Shown piece by piece: positions 20,877 through 34,870 of a DNA stretch of 64,000 bases (position 1 is its first letter; the number at the start of each line of letters is the position of its first letter). The notes under the pieces were generated by a model that saw only the letters and a list, made by a program, of their open reading frames with translations, ran no database searches and had not been told where the DNA came from. The translations under genes were made by a program, and so were the position numbers. This DNA is from Calycina herbarum (lineage: Eukaryota; Ascomycota; Leotiomycetes; Helotiales; Pezizellaceae): assembly GCA_001414485.1 (NCBI GenBank), contig LLEY01000009.1:1-64000 (forward strand), written 5' to 3'.

Positions 20877-22340
20877 TTATTTAAAGCTTAACTCTTTTTA
20901 CTTCTTATAAAGGATTATAATATCGACTAGATTCTACGCTTATAATAGCTAGAAGATCTTATACTTGTAATAGTATGATTATAACCCTCCTCCTCCGCTT
21001 ATAATAGCCTCTCTTTCTATAAACGGATCCTTTAAACATCTCTACGTCTATAACGACTTATCTCCTCGAAAGACACGCCTATAACAGCCTATATAACCTT
21101 TTTTACAACCTCTCTCTACCTTCTCCTCCTTTCTTTTTAATAATATAATAGCTAATACTCGAAGTAGTCGTAGTAGAAAAGGGAAGACACCTACTAGCTC
21201 GTCTCGAACCGAGCCTTAATAACCAGATAACACCTCTAGAGTCGCCCCTCTCTCGCCTACCTCCCCTACGATAAGCGAGCCTTCTACGGACGAAAACGTT
21301 CGTTTACGAGCTAAAATCCTCTTATTACGTGTATAACTCTACTAAATCCCGTTGCTTATAAACTACTCTAACAACCCTCTCCTAAGCCGCGAGTATACGC
21401 AAGCCCTCCGAGAGGCTACTACTAACTCCTCTTGTTCCCGATTTAGTTCTAACAATTCTGCTCGTAAGTTCTAAGATAGCGAGAAACTCAAGAACGGCAT
21501 CTCCCTATTATATAAGGCCTAGCGAATTATCCTAGCTAGTAAAATAAGAAAGAACCTCTTTAAGAACGAATAAGACAAACTTACCTTCGTCTTTATAGCT
21601 ACTTCCGGCGTAGTATAAGAGCACCTAGAACCATAGATAGATTTCAGTTCCTCTGTCTTATTTATAGACGTTATAGATATACTTATATATCTAGATACCT
21701 TGTTCGTAGATAGTAACGAAGCTATAGAGGCCTATAAGGTCTTCTATAAACTCTTAATATAAGAGGACGAGACTTTTACTATGTTTAAAGCAACCTTCTT
21801 AAGCCTTACAACTAAGGCTTATATCCTATTAAGTAAGTAGTCCGAAGATTTATACTAGAAGCTTACGCCAGCTCTCTAAGTAAGTATCTCGCTAGTCTAA
21901 ATCACTCTAGCAACCTTTAACTAGTTATATAACCGCTATTACTCTGTCTATTAAGACGGGGTAACTATCAAGGAACGCCTTACAGCTCGCTATAACCGCC
22001 GCCTACCTATAAGAGGTTTCCTTACCAGCTACGGATCAACTTACCAACTTCCGGCTCTACGTGCTGTTATTAGTTATCTGCTAACCCAAAGCCTGGTCCG
22101 TTACTCTCCAGTTACGGACCGTAAGACTCCTTTGCCCACTCGTAAGAGTACGACTCCTGTCTAGGATATAGTAGACGTTATCTATTATAATTACAATAAA
22201 CCTAGGTACTACGCTAGTAAATACCCTCTTCCTCGAAAACCCTCTACAGCTATTAAGCTATTAGAAGACGCTGAAAACTCACTTACAGACTTCTACGGAC
22301 TGTAAGCGTCTAGAGAAGAATCAGCTGACGAGGAACTCGT
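20877..22340 (+). pseudogene. Element A gag region, 5' piece
   Basis: Degraded gag-like coding sequence with a Pro/Ser-rich N-terminal part and a capsid-like stretch, including a CYYCNKPGYYASKYP-like knuckle near 22,187-22,225. It is cut by element B after the CTCGT target (22,336-22,340) and resumes at 30,762. Stops at former Trp/Gln codons throughout. Confidence 0.65.
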
Positions 22341-22796
22341 TGTTACGAATCACGTTATACGTGGTAAGTAGCCTAGACAGCGCTCTAATAGGACGAGGTA
22401 TAATATCTAGGAAACGGAAGGTAGTATAGGAGGGAATCAGTAATATAAAGGTATTTAGGTATTCTAGGATCTCACTATTAGATAACCGTTGGAAGTTATA
22501 TAATAGATCCTATTAGATCTCTTAAAGGATCTAAAGAGATCTAGGGATCTAGGGATCTAGGCTAGTAAAGGGATCCGGATAGTATAAAGGGTTCTATATA
22601 AAGACTAGCACGTCTACTATTAGATAGGAGCTTTGTACTTAACTTTAGTTATTAATCTTATTATCTTATTTAATATCTTTAATATAAGTAATAAGTTTAC
22701 TTCTAAGTAAACAACCTAGTATATCTATACTTCTTACCTATATACTAACCTTCGAGACTTAGTTATCTTTATTTAGTTTATTTAAGTTTTGTTATA
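22341..22796 (+). repeat. Element B 5' LTR
   Basis: 456 bp, same length as the 3' copy; differences are mostly C/T and G/A. It contains a short internal run of GATCTAGG-type repeats (about 22,530-22,565). Confidence 0.93.
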
Positions 22797-25700
22797 CTTT
22801 AAGCACCTACTTAGAAGTTTAGTTACTATAGCCCTAGTAACCCTCGCTGCTGCTAGCTCGAATACTAGTTGAACTAATATCGCTGTAATATTAGAAAGTA
22901 CTATTAGAGGAACGCCTACTAGTATATAACTAGCTAAGGATGACGATAATATTAGTATACTAGACACTCTTAAACCCTATAAGGTTGAAGTACTTAAGTC
23001 TATCAAAGTTAAGATACTAGACACGTATTTTAAGAAGTGTATAGAACTCGATTTATTCCTTCTTTAGATAGACATCTATTTTAACTTTAACTTAGAGAAG
23101 TTTAAAGGCGATTATAACTCGTGAACTATCTTCGCTATCTCCTACCTTAGGGGATCAGCGTTAGAATAGGCTTAGCTATATTTAGAAGACTTCTTTAAAA
23201 ACGAGAGAATAGATAGAGAAATAGAATTAACTAAGATTATGTTTAAATCTTAGAAAGGGTTTAAGACAACTATTTAAAAAGTCTTTAAAGACTTCGACAC
23301 GATCTAAACAACTATATAGAAACTTTTAGATTTATACTAAACCGGATTAGTAATAGATTATACTAATAAATTCTAACGTTATAGAAATAAGACAGGTTAG
23401 AATACTATCGCTCTTATAGAACTTTTCTATAGAGGATTAAAGATATATATTTATAAAGAAATAGCTAAGTAAAACATATAATTCTAGACTATTATAAGAA
23501 TAATAGAAGAAGTTGTCTAGTTAGATAATCGCTTATATAAATTTAGGAAAAGTAACCCTAGATATAGAGAAAAGAGCAAAGGGGTAGGAAAGTAGAAGCA
23601 CTCTTACGCTAATAAACATAGTAAGGAGGCGAACGCTATATAGAAGAAAACCTTTTTAAAGAAAGGGGGACTTTTCTAGGAAGAGCGAAATCGTCGATAT
23701 AAGTAGAACTTATATTATAACTATAGCCTTCCTAGTTATAGAGTAAATAAGTATAGTAAGAAGAAAGACTCTAAGAGAAAGAAACAAATCAACACTATAG
23801 TATAATATTAAGTAGTATTAATCGATTGTATTAAACTTATAAATAAGGAACTTAAAGTGTGAGAGTATAGAACCTAGATTGAAAACAGTAAAGAATTTAG
23901 TACTATATAAGATACTAACGATAATAGAGATCTACTCTTTAAAGAAAATTATAATATATAATTAGTAGAGGAATCTAAGTAACGTCTTTAAGTAGAATAC
24001 GAATTACTACTATCGACTAGTTCTTTAGAAATATTAGACTTATCTTCTAGCTTAGAAGGAGAGGTTAGGAATAAAGACTCTAAAGTTAGAGAAACTTAGG
24101 CTTTTCTTAGAACGTTTAAATAAGAGAATCGATAGGTATATATAGATAGCTAGAAACTAGATTTTTAGAGTCCTTATATTATAAATAGGATTAGACTGAC
24201 TATCTTAATAATATATACTATTATAAGAAATAATCCTAAGACTATAACTCTAGTTAGCTTAATTACTAGATAGGAGACTATTAAGAGAAGAAGGCTTAAG
24301 CAAAGCTAATATTAATATAAGAAACCTAGTTATCTTAAAGTAGGAGATATCTAGAAAGTATATAATATTTTAGAAGAAACTAGTATATAGACATAGTAAG
24401 TTCTAATAAGATTTAAGAGATAGATTAAGAACCCTTTTTGTAGAATATTACCTAAAGATGTTATACTAGAAGAATTTGAATAATATATTATAGTTATGTT
24501 AATTAAGAATAATAGAATAGTATTTAGAAAGTATAGCTTATAGAAACTATTTAGTATATTATTCTAGGAATAAAAGAAGTTTAATATCGCTAGATAGGCT
24601 AAAACAGAGCTAGAAGAATTCTATTATCTTATAGTAGAAGAATTATAGTTTGCTAAAATAATTTAGGAAAGAACTATTAGATAGATACGATGTATACTAA
24701 GTCTAACTATAGACTAGTTATTAGAAAAACGGTTTAAAGGAATATTACTAGAACCTACTAGAACGGTAGAACTTTACTAGATATATAAAGTAGCTTTCTC
24801 AGATAAGAAAGGAGTAGTATTCTTTCCTTAGTCTAGGATTTAAGCTATTAAGGAAAAGAATTTAAAAGATTATATATTTAAAATCTACTATATGAAGCTA
24901 GAAATAAGTATGTTAGAAACTACTTTAGATTATCTATATATAGAAGAGCTATAGTCTATAGAAACTATTAAGGAAACTAGTTATAGATAGGTTTAGTATA
25001 GATATAAGAACTTACTTAAATAATTTACTAGAAAAACTCTTAAGACTATAGAGATTATAGAATATCGATTAGTATATAAGGTAGTATATACTAACTAGGA
25101 AAAAGTAAGATTCTTTTTATAGTATAAGAATAAAGAAAGATAGAAATTTAATTAGGAAAATTAATCTTTTAAAGTTTGATATGTTAAAGTAAAACTGAAT
25201 ACTACCTTAGAAGAAAGACAGTTAGTAATAACTATAGAAATATAAGGGAAAAAGTTATAAGTTATAATAGACTCTAGAGTAACGAGTAACTTTATTTCCC
25301 TAATAGCTTAGAAGAAGCTAAACGTTTTAATTAGAAAGATAAGACTATATTACTTAAGTATAGTCGATGGAATAGATATTATATACTAAAACGGAATTAT
25401 TAATTAGTAAACTATTCTAATAGAAGTTAATATTAAAGGATATTATTTAGATATATAATTTAATATTATTAAAATAGAGAGTAAGAAAGTAATACTTAGT
25501 ATATTATAGATTTAGGAACATAATCTAGAAATTAATTAGAAGGTTAGAATAATAACCTTTAGTCGATATAAATACGTAGGTTTGTATTTATAACTTTAAG
25601 GCTAGAACGAGGTTAGCGCCACCTCTTCTAAGATGCTAGGATACCTTACCTAGGGTCCTCTACGTGTTAGTAAGACAGCTGATAACGAAATACCTATATA

Positions 25701-27600
25701 GTACAGAGAATTTAGGGCTTTATTCGAGAACCTAGAAGACTTACGAGCCTTACTAGAGTATTGCTTATAGGATTATAAGATTAAATTAAAAGAGGGTTAT
25801 TACCTCTTAAAGTAGAAGCTTCGGTTATATAACTAGAAAAGCCTTTAGAAAATAGAAAGTTATATAAAGGAAGGTATAAAGAAGGGATATATTAGGAGAT
25901 CTAAGTTGCTAATTACCTCGAATATACTTATAGTTAAGAAGAAAGACGACCTAGAGAGAAGAGTATATATTGATTACTAAGAAGTAAATTACGCTACGGT
26001 TAAGAACGCTTATCCGCTGCTACTTAGCTAGTACTTATAGGATAAGTTAGGCAAAGTAGTATGTTTTATAAAATTAGATTAACGAAATGTTTATAGACTT
26101 ATATGAATAAAAGCCGGAGACGAATAGAAGATAGTATTTACCTTATTATCGAGCTTTTATAAATATATAGTTATGCTATTTAGACTATATAATGTACTAG
26201 CTATATATTAGAGATAAAATAATAATATTTTAGGAGATCTTCTAGGAGTAATAGTAATCTATTATCTAGATAATATCTTAATCTTCTTAGAAAGAGAAGA
26301 GGAATATAAGGGATATATTAAAGAAGTTTTATAATAACTTATAAAAGTAAACTCTTAGTTAAAACTCTTAAAATACGAATTTAGAGTAACTTAGACACTT
26401 TTCCTAGGATAGGTGTTTAGCTTAGAGAAAATAGAAATAGATCTAGCAAAGATCTAAGATATTTTAAACTAGAAATTACTAGAGAATATAAAAGATATAT
26501 AGTCCTTCTTTAGATTTATAAACTTTTACTATCTGTTTATTAAAGACTATATAAAGATTACTAAACTAATGTTAGTATTAATTAAGAAAGGTATTAAGTT
26601 TATTTAGAATAAATAAGCTAAGGATGCTTTTTAGAAAATTATAGAAAAACCTATTTTATACGATTTCGATACGGATAAGCTTAGCACGATCGAAACAGAC
26701 GCTTTAGATATATTAGTAGGTGTGATTTACTTATAACTAAATAATAAAGGAAAACTTATATTTATTATATATTATTCTAAGATATTTAATCTAGTATAAT
26801 AAAATTATAGTATATTCGATAAGGAGTTACTTACTATAGTATTAGCTCTAGAATATTAGAGAATTTATTTATAAATAGTAAAATACTAAGTTACGATTCT
26901 ATCTAATTATAAGAATCTTAGAACGTTTATAATAACTAAGGAACTTATGACTAGATAGTTAGCTAGATAGGCGGAAATGTTAAGAGAGTTTAATATTATT
27001 ATTTATTATATAAAAGGAACGTTAAACGCTTAAGCCGATACTCTTAGCTAGAAACCTAGATATAAGAGGAATAAAGAATATAAGAAGATTATAATCTTAA
27101 AAACTCTTAAAAATAGAGACTTAGTACCTATAGTATATAAGATAGTAGTAATAAACGATATATAGATAGATAAAATTTAAAGTATATACAAAGGTTATAA
27201 CTAGTATATAAAAGGAAAACTATAGGTTCCTAGCTCGTATATAAAGGAATTTATATAAGAATACTATACTATACCTGCTTACAGTTACTAAGAGATTCGT
27301 AGAACTCTTTAAAGGATAAGATAATACTATTATATTAATCGATTATCTATAATAGTTAAAGAAGTAATAGCAGAATATAATACCTATACTAGGAATAAGG
27401 CTTTCTACTATATACCTTATAGACAGATAAACACTACTCTAATACTATAAATACCTTAGAAATTAATATCTATAGATTTTATTATTAAATTACTAAAATC
27501 TAAAGATCTAATAAGAAGAGTTAAGTATAACGCGATCTTAGTTATTATAAAACGACTTATAAAGTATATAATTCTAATAGTATATATAGAGTTAAGTATA
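22797..27600 (+). pseudogene. Element B gag-pol (5' part)
   Basis: From the 5' LTR: gag with LFLL-DIYFNF and FAISYLRGSALE-like blocks (about 22,980-23,250) and a zinc knuckle relic near 23,690-23,760 (YNYSLPSYRVNKYS, with Cys and His residues changed to Tyr). An aspartic protease relic IIDSRVTSNFIS lies near 25,265, RT with YINY and NAYPLPLL at about 25,965-26,030, and the RT active site as YYLDN near 26,265 (second Asp mutated). RNase H (IETDALD) is near 26,690, then the start of integrase. All frames are broken by RIP-type stops. Confidence 0.8.
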
Positions 27601-28734
27601 ACGTGTTTTATAAGCGAGTCGCCTATATAAGCGAGTCGCCTACTTTTTCAACCTAGTGTTATTATAATACAAAATACTTAATACTATATAAAGTTATTAT
27701 TACTATAGAAGCTATCTAGTATTCTTTAGAACTTTTGTTATCTTCTATATCTAATATTTCTATCTAACAAGTACGAGAATTATACCCAGTTTTACTATAA
27801 CAGCTACAGTGCCTGTCTACGCGAACTCTCTTCCTAGACTCTTTACCTTGTTTCTAGCTACTATTTTCCTCAGATGTAATTAAATCAGCTTATTATTTAT
27901 CTAGCTATTATTACTAACCTTAATTACCTAGTCGTGTAGTATATATATGTCTTAGTACTAGGTAGAAATAAGTACTTTGCCTACAAATATAATAAATAGC
28001 AGGATTGCCTATCCTATTACGTTAACTCCCTGAATAACTATAACCTACTCGCGATTACCTAGCTGAACTTGCTTTCGCTTCCTACGTGTTTCTAAGCTTG
28101 TAATAATAAGTTAGGACGAAATAACTCCTATTATAAAGCCACTTTTGTTAAAGTTATAAATATTCTTATCTTAAATACTATGTTTCTCTTTAATAGACTA
28201 TATAAGCGTAAACTATAGGCTAATAACTCGCGGATCCTTAGTTAAAGCTCGCTAACAATTGTATAAACGACTCTATCGAGTTTTAAGCTTAGGTGTACGT
28301 TTTATAAAGTTATCTAGCTAGTTCCTATCTATAGGCTTTCTATTACACTCTCTTAGTAGATTATTAGCTATATCTCGTACTATATCTCTTATAGGCGAAA
28401 ACCCTTGCGAATCCAACTCTAATATATATCTGACTATTGCCTCCTCCTCTAGCTTTATAAGCTTTTTCGAATTAGGCTAGCAATCGCGTTATAAGAGCTT
28501 TCTAGCGCGTCGATCGGAGAGAGTCTTTTAAAGAATATAGTAAATCTTTATAACGCTTTATTCAGTTAATAACGCGTTGTTTTCGAGTTCTTAGGTTACT
28601 AAAATGATATTAGCTTCTTAAGAAGGTAATTAAACGTTATAGTATTAAGCTATTATAATTTAAAGGTAGTATATAGTACGCGACGAGGAAAGTAGGCGAC
28701 CCGCTTATATAGGCGACTCGCTTATAAAACACGT
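27601..28734 (-). mobile_element. Internally deleted Fot1-like element E, copy 1 (in B)
   Basis: 1,134 bp, with TIRs beginning ACGTGTTTTATAAGCGAGTC and containing TATAAGCGAGTCGCC twice in tandem at each end; flanked by TA. On the minus strand it encodes a transposase remnant: ILELDSQGFSPIRDIVRDIA (helix-turn-helix side) and NIYNFNKSGFIIGVI (first catalytic block). It then jumps from the INNKL region straight to the C-terminal knuckle relic (CSCYSKTGYNSRTC). The second and third DDE blocks are missing. The copy in C has exactly the same length and deletion. Confidence 0.88.
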
Positions 28735-30300
28735 TAGTAGAGGAATTAGCATTTACATTCCTTAGAGAAGTAGTCTTAAGACATAGACTATCTAAAGAAA
28801 TACTCTTAAATAGAGATAAACTCTTTACTTCTAAATTTTAAATCACTCTTATAGAACGATTAGATACGAAAAGGAAGCTATCTATAGCTTTTTACCCTTA
28901 GATAAATAGAGGAAACGAACATATAAATTAAGTAGTAGAAATATACCTTTATTACTATATAAACTACTAATAAGACAACTAGGTAGAACTGCTGCCTCTG
29001 GTATAGTTTACTTATAATAGTTTAGTAATAGAAATAACACTTATTATACTATTCTATACTAACTTTAGATATAAACTAACGGCGTATTAAGAACCGCTGT
29101 TTATAACTATTAATAATTAGCTTATTCGTATATAGGTCTTAAAAATTAAGAGGCTATATAAGGAACTTATAGAAGATTTATAGTTTATAGTCGAAAGAAA
29201 TATATACTACTATAACAAACGACGTAGTTAAGAGCTAACGCTAAAAGAGGGGGATAAAGTCTACTTAGTATAGAAAAACATTAATATAAAAAGACTAAGT
29301 AATAAACTAGATTATAAAAAACTTAGACTATTTAAAATCAAATAAGTTAGAGGACCTTTAAATTATAAATTAGTATTACTAAAGATAATAAACATCTACC
29401 TAGTATTCTATATATCCCTACTCGAACTAGTACTACTAAGAGTACTACTAGCTCTAATTATAGAAATTTAACTAGTAAATCTAAATACTAAATATAAAGT
29501 TAAAAAGATTCTTAACTATAAACTTATTAGAAGATAAGTTAAGTATTTAATTAAATAGTTAGATTACTTATACTTAGAAAATACTTAGAAACTAAAAAGC
29601 AATCTTAACTATTGCTTAGTAGAACTTTAGGAGTTCTATTAGAAAAACCTAGGTTTACTTATATCTTATAGTTTAAAGGAAAAGCTATAAGAAAGGCTAG
29701 GTTAAAGCCTATCTTAGATTAGGAACTAGTAGAAATAGGCAGAGCTGCTAGACAGGTAATCTCTGCCTTATACTACTCTTATTCCCTTCTTTCTTTCTCC
29801 TTCTTCTCTTTCTTTTCTGCCTCTTTAACAGTGTCGAGTTTATTAAGGAAACGAAGCCCTTAATAAGATATCTTACGCTGCCTTTCCTTAAGAAAGGCCT
29901 TCTACTTTCGTAAACGTAGAATCTTTGTTATCGCCTCCTCCTCTTCTCTCTCTAGTTTCTCCTCTTATTGTTTAATAGAGGACTAGTTACTAGCGTAGAG
30001 AACGTTCCTCTCCTAGGCATCGTCGGTCTTATTATATTTCAGTTTCGATCAAACGTATTTAGAATATTAAGAAGATTAGAAGGAATTAATAAAACATCTA
30101 CGCTTTTAAGAAGTATAGTAAGAATATAGTAATATTTTATTATAAACTATTTTAATACTTTTTATAAGAAGTATTCGTTCTTCTTTCTTCTTTTATATAA
30201 GGTAGGACATAATAGAAAGGAAAGGATGCCGCTAGTACTCTAACCGAGTTCCTTAGCTTATACTTAAGTATAAGGACACGCTAGGCTAAGAAGGGGATAG
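28735..30300 (+). pseudogene. Element B integrase remainder, chromodomain and tail
   Basis: This continues the integrase frame from 27,600. Near 29,530-29,640 the translation reads KYLIK-stop-LDYLYLENT followed by KSNLNYCL, the typical chromodomain pattern, which places B (and C) among chromoviruses. Chromodomains of this clade can direct insertion to heterochromatin marks. The tail to 30,300 is pyrimidine-rich, then purine-rich before the LTR. Confidence 0.75.
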
Positions 30301-30756
30301 TATTACGAATTATATTATATATAGTAAGTAGCCTAGACAGTGCTCTAATAGGACGAGGTATAATATCTAGGAAACAGAAGGTAGTATAAGAGGGAATTAG
30401 TAATATAAAGGCATTTAGGTATTCTAGGATCTTACTATTAGATAACCGTTAGAAGTTATATAATAGATCCTGTTAGATCTCTTAAGAGATCTAAAGAGAT
30501 CTAGAGATCTAGGGATCTAGGCTAGTAAAGGGATCTAGATAGTATAAAGGGTTCTATATAAAGACTAGTACGTCTGCTATTAGATAGGAGCTTTGTACTT
30601 AACTTTAGTTATTAATCTTATTATCTTATTTAATATCTTTGATATAAGTAACGAGTTTACTTCTAAGTAAACAACCCGGCGTATCTGTACTTCTTACCTA
30701 TATACCAACCTTCGAGACTTAGTTATCTTTGTTTAGTTCGTTTAAGTTTCGTTATA
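30301..30756 (+). repeat. Element B 3' LTR
   Basis: 456 bp. The first dinucleotide TG is mutated to TA. Followed by TSD CTCGT (30,757-30,761). Confidence 0.93.
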
Positions 30757-30761
30757 CTCGT

Positions 30762-33700
30762 CTATAAGGACTTAGGAAAAGAACAGCTCTAAAGTAAGTC
30801 TCCTCTTTAGAGTAAAATAAACTTAGATCTTAACCTCTTAATCTAAGTCGTATAATAGGTAGAAAGGCTTTTGTAACTATATATACTTTAATTAAGAATA
30901 GATATACTTTTAATACTACTAGACTTATTAATACTAGAGCGAATAGATAGCTATTTATTAACACAGCTTTAGCCGACTAGTGCAGTTAATATTATAGATA
31001 GGCTACGGAAAAGCTGTTATATATAATATTAATTACAGGGTTTAATAGATATAAAAGACTAGCGATTACTTACGTTATTCGCTTAACGCTAAGTATCGAC
31101 AGACGACAGTTTACTAATACGCCCTTCCTAATTACTAATATTAGCAGATACGATATTATTATCGGCTGTTAATAGCTTATAGACGTAAACATAAAGTTAG
31201 CAGTCTATAGCCGTAAGATTAAGTAGCTAGAATCCCTTCCCCTAGTTTATCGATTCGATTACTTAGTACCTATTACTAGGGAATCGATAACTATCTCCCT
31301 ACTAGACCTCTAGGCTTAGAAGGATATAGAGAACCGCGACCTTCGCTAGAATACTATAGAGGAACCTATATTAATCTATTCGATACTACCTCAAAGCTAG
31401 CGCCAAACCCTACTACTAGTTACTCTCGAGGAAATTCTAAACAAAAGCTTTTAGTAAGACCTCGTCTCTACCTAGAATAGAATATAGGTCCTTATTCCTA
31501 ACCGCTAACAACGTTATTAATCCTTCTTAGGCAAACGTTTAGTTATAGACTATAAAGCAGCTATAAGCTCGCTTATAAACATCTATAAACCTACGGAAGA
31601 CTTCGCTATTAATATCTATTATATTAGAGCTGCCGCTTTTAAACTTAACCTTTAAAAGCGCGATAATAAAGTCTTCTTCACTAGCTTATAAGAGATCGAC
31701 TATGCTCTTATAGATAGGTTATATATAGAGCTCTCTTTAGTAGATTACGCTTTAGATAAACAACTAGTAGAATAGAACGTTTACTAGGAATATATAAACT
31801 TTAAGAATATCTTTTCAAAGAGAGCTTTAGACGAGCTTCTCTTACTACAAAACTAAGTCAACTACTAGATTAAACTTATAGGTCCGAATACTCTATTATA
31901 TAGCCTATTATACAGGATAACAACTAAGGAACTTCTAGCTATAAAGTAGTATATCCTCGATAACCTTAATAAAAGGTTTATTATTCCTAGCACGCCTCTT
32001 TCGCCTCTCTAGTACTGTTTATAAAGAAGCCTAATAGAAGCTTATAGCTCTATATCGACTACTAGAAACTTAACAACCTTACTTATAAGAACTAGCACCC
32101 TCTTCCGCTAATCAACGAAACTCTTATATAAATCACTAGTACTAAAATCCTTATAACGCTCGATATTCGTTAAGCTTTTAACTATATATATATAGAACTA
32201 GAGTTAGAAGAACTTATAACCTTTTAAACCTATTATAATACGTTTAAATATAAGGTATTACCTTTTAGCTTAACTAACAGTTCTACTATATACTAGAGGT
32301 ATATAAATAGCGTTCTTATAGAATATTTTAATAACTTTTATATAGCTTACCTTAACAACATTCTTATATACTCTAATAATAAGCTCGAATATATTAAACA
32401 CGTCTATAAGGTCTTAGAACAGCTCTATAAAGCTAGACTATAAGTAGATATTAAGAAGATAGAGTTCTACGTTACTTATACAAAGTACCTTAGTTTTATT
32501 ATCTCTATAGATAGAATCGAAGTCGACCTAGAGAAGATCTTAGTAATCGTTTCCTAGAAATATCCTAGTACTATTAAGAGTATCTAGTCCTTCCTAGGTT
32601 TTTATAACTTCTACTAACGTTTTATTTAGGATTATAGACAGATTACTCATCTACTAAACTATCTTATAGGTAAGGAAGTACTGTTTTAGTTCGACTTAGA
32701 ATATAAGAAGGCTTTTAATACGTTAAAAGAAGCCTTAGTTACTACCTCTCTCTTATACTACTTTACAGCCGATTTAGAGACTATAGTTAAGACTAACGCT
32801 TCTAATAAAGTAGTTATAGCTGTAATATTACAACGTATATCCGAAACTAAACTATAGAGACCTATAAGCTACTTCTCGAAGACGATGAACCTTGCCGAGC
32901 TAAACTACTAAATCTATAATAAGGAGATATTAGCTATTATATACTCTTTTAGATAATAGTAAGCGGATCTTGCTTAGACTAGCTCCTAGGTTAAGGTCTT
33001 CACCGATTATAATGCTTTAGAGTACTTTATAACCTCTAAAACCTTAAACTAGTAGTAAGTGAGATAGGTAGAGTTTCTATTAGAGTTCTATTTTATAATT
33101 ATATTTCGATCTAGTAAGTAGAACGAGAAAACAGACACGCTAATACGCTAAGACTAAGACGTTAACCCGTAGAACGACCTAAAAGCGTCTATAAGATAAT
33201 AAACCTTGCTTACGTCTAATTAGTTAGATCTATATATTACTACTCGATTAGAACCTCCTATAACGTTAGCCCTAGTTACCTTAGAACCCTTACTTAACCT
33301 TGTCGACTAGTTACTTACTACTAACCGTAACTCTTTAGACTTAGAAGACAACTGAACAAAAGCTACCTACAGGTACTAAAACTAGATAATAAAGAACAGC
33401 TTACTTCTTTAGCAAAAGAGACTCGTGGTTCCTAATCAAGGTATCTTATAGACAGACCTAATCTATAAGGCTTACGTATAAGTATCTACGGCTTACCCTG
33501 GACGGACAAAGACGGTAGCTATTCTCGCTCGTAGATACTAGTAGAAAGGTTTACAGACGTCTATAGAAACCTATATTAGTAACTATAGAGACTGTCGACG
33601 TACTACGGTTCCTTATAACTGTAAACCTAGGTTTTTATACCTATTACTAGTTCTAGAACGTCCCTAGTAGTATATTACTATAGACTATAAGTCTTTCCCT

Positions 33701-34870
33701 ACTAATAAATAAGGTTATAATACCTTATAAGTAGTTATAGATCGCCTAACTAAGTAATCGGTCTTAATCCTCTATCTAAAGACAGTTATAGCCTGAGATA
33801 TAGCTCGAATATACGTTATATAGATCTATTAAACCTATAGCTATCTACAAAGTATTATTTTAGACTGTAGACTATAGTTTATTTCTTCTTTCTAGTCTAA
33901 ATTCTATAGAATCCTTAGTATAAAGCTTAAGCTATCTACTGCTTTCTACTTATAAACTAACAGATAAACTGAAATTATAAACTAATAGATTAATTAACAC
34001 CTATAGCCTTTTATTAGTTACTATTAAAACAACTAGAGTAAACTTGTCTCTATTCTAGACTACGCTTAGCTTACGCTTCTATATAAGAGTCTAGGTAGGC
34101 TCTCGCTTTTTAAAGTAATTAACAGATATATAGCTACTACGTCCTTTAATTAGAACTATCTAGATAAATCCGTAACAGTCTACGAACAGCTTAACTAGAC
34201 CGATATAGAGGCACTCGTATAGATAATATATAATACTTAGACTATAGCAAAGGAATTAGTTAGTAAAGTATAAGACTACTATATAAGGTCCGCGAACCGG
34301 ATTCGAAGAGTAGTAGACTTTAATATAGACGACTTTGTTTAGGTATTAACTTATAATTAGAAGACAGACTAGCTAAGCTATAAGCTAGATAGATAAAACG
34401 AGGGTCCGTTCTAGATTACAGTCTGCGAAGGATACTCTTTCTAGCTTAAACTGCTAGACCACTTCCGTATATACCCCGTATTCTACTCGTTACTACTCTA
34501 TAAGGCTGCTATAGATCTGTTACTTAGATAGGTAAATAAACCACCCCTGCTAATACAGGTTATAGATTAGGAAGAGTAGGAAGTAGAAGAAGTCTTAGCT
34601 ATAAAAGCAGTTTATAGAAAGCTCTAATATAGGGTTTAATAGTTAAGCTATAACCTTAATCTATAGTAGTATCTAGCCTCGAATTTTAAGTATTATCTAT
34701 ACAAATTATAGGATTTTTACCTTACTAATCTAGCCCGCGCTAGTCCGCTAAGGGCTTTACAAAGCTAGATATAAGCGTAGGAAGACGGAATAGACGATTA
34801 TAATCATCTAATAGACGATTTAGTTGTAATATAAAGCTTATAGATAAGCTTTTTCTAAAAGAGAGGGTAA
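30762..34870 (+). pseudogene. Element A gag end and pol
   Basis: After B, the frame of A resumes. RT is clear from about 31,890 to 32,640: IKKPNGSLRLYIDY-like, KLNNLTYKNRHPLPLI, TTLDIRQAFNYI, and the active site as AYLNNILIYS (both Asp changed to Asn). RNase H and integrase relics follow to about 34,300, including a YYTYRSTKYRTSVTTI-like HHCC/catalytic region too decayed to place exactly. The tail near 34,680-34,780 reads FKYYLYKL-DFYLTNPARASP. Stops at Trp/Gln codons throughout. Confidence 0.75.

Larger units (their letters stand above)
22341..30756 (+). mobile_element. Ty3/gypsy chromovirus-type LTR element B, complete but RIPed
   Basis: Two 456-bp LTRs (22,341-22,796 and 30,301-30,756). 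The TSD CTCGT lies at 22,336-22,340 and 30,757-30,761. The 5' LTR starts TGTTACG; the 3' LTR start has been mutated to TATTACG, and both end GTTATA (originally a CA end). A polypurine tract (AAGAAGGGG) precedes the 3' LTR. The internal region carries gag, PR, RT, RNase H, integrase and chromodomain remnants. E1 is inserted at 27,601. Without E1 the element is about 7.28 kb. Confidence 0.92.

Noticed and set aside
27601..28734. E elements as part of the LTR retrotransposon itself
   Set aside because: They have their own TIRs and TA duplication, and occur at different places in B and C.
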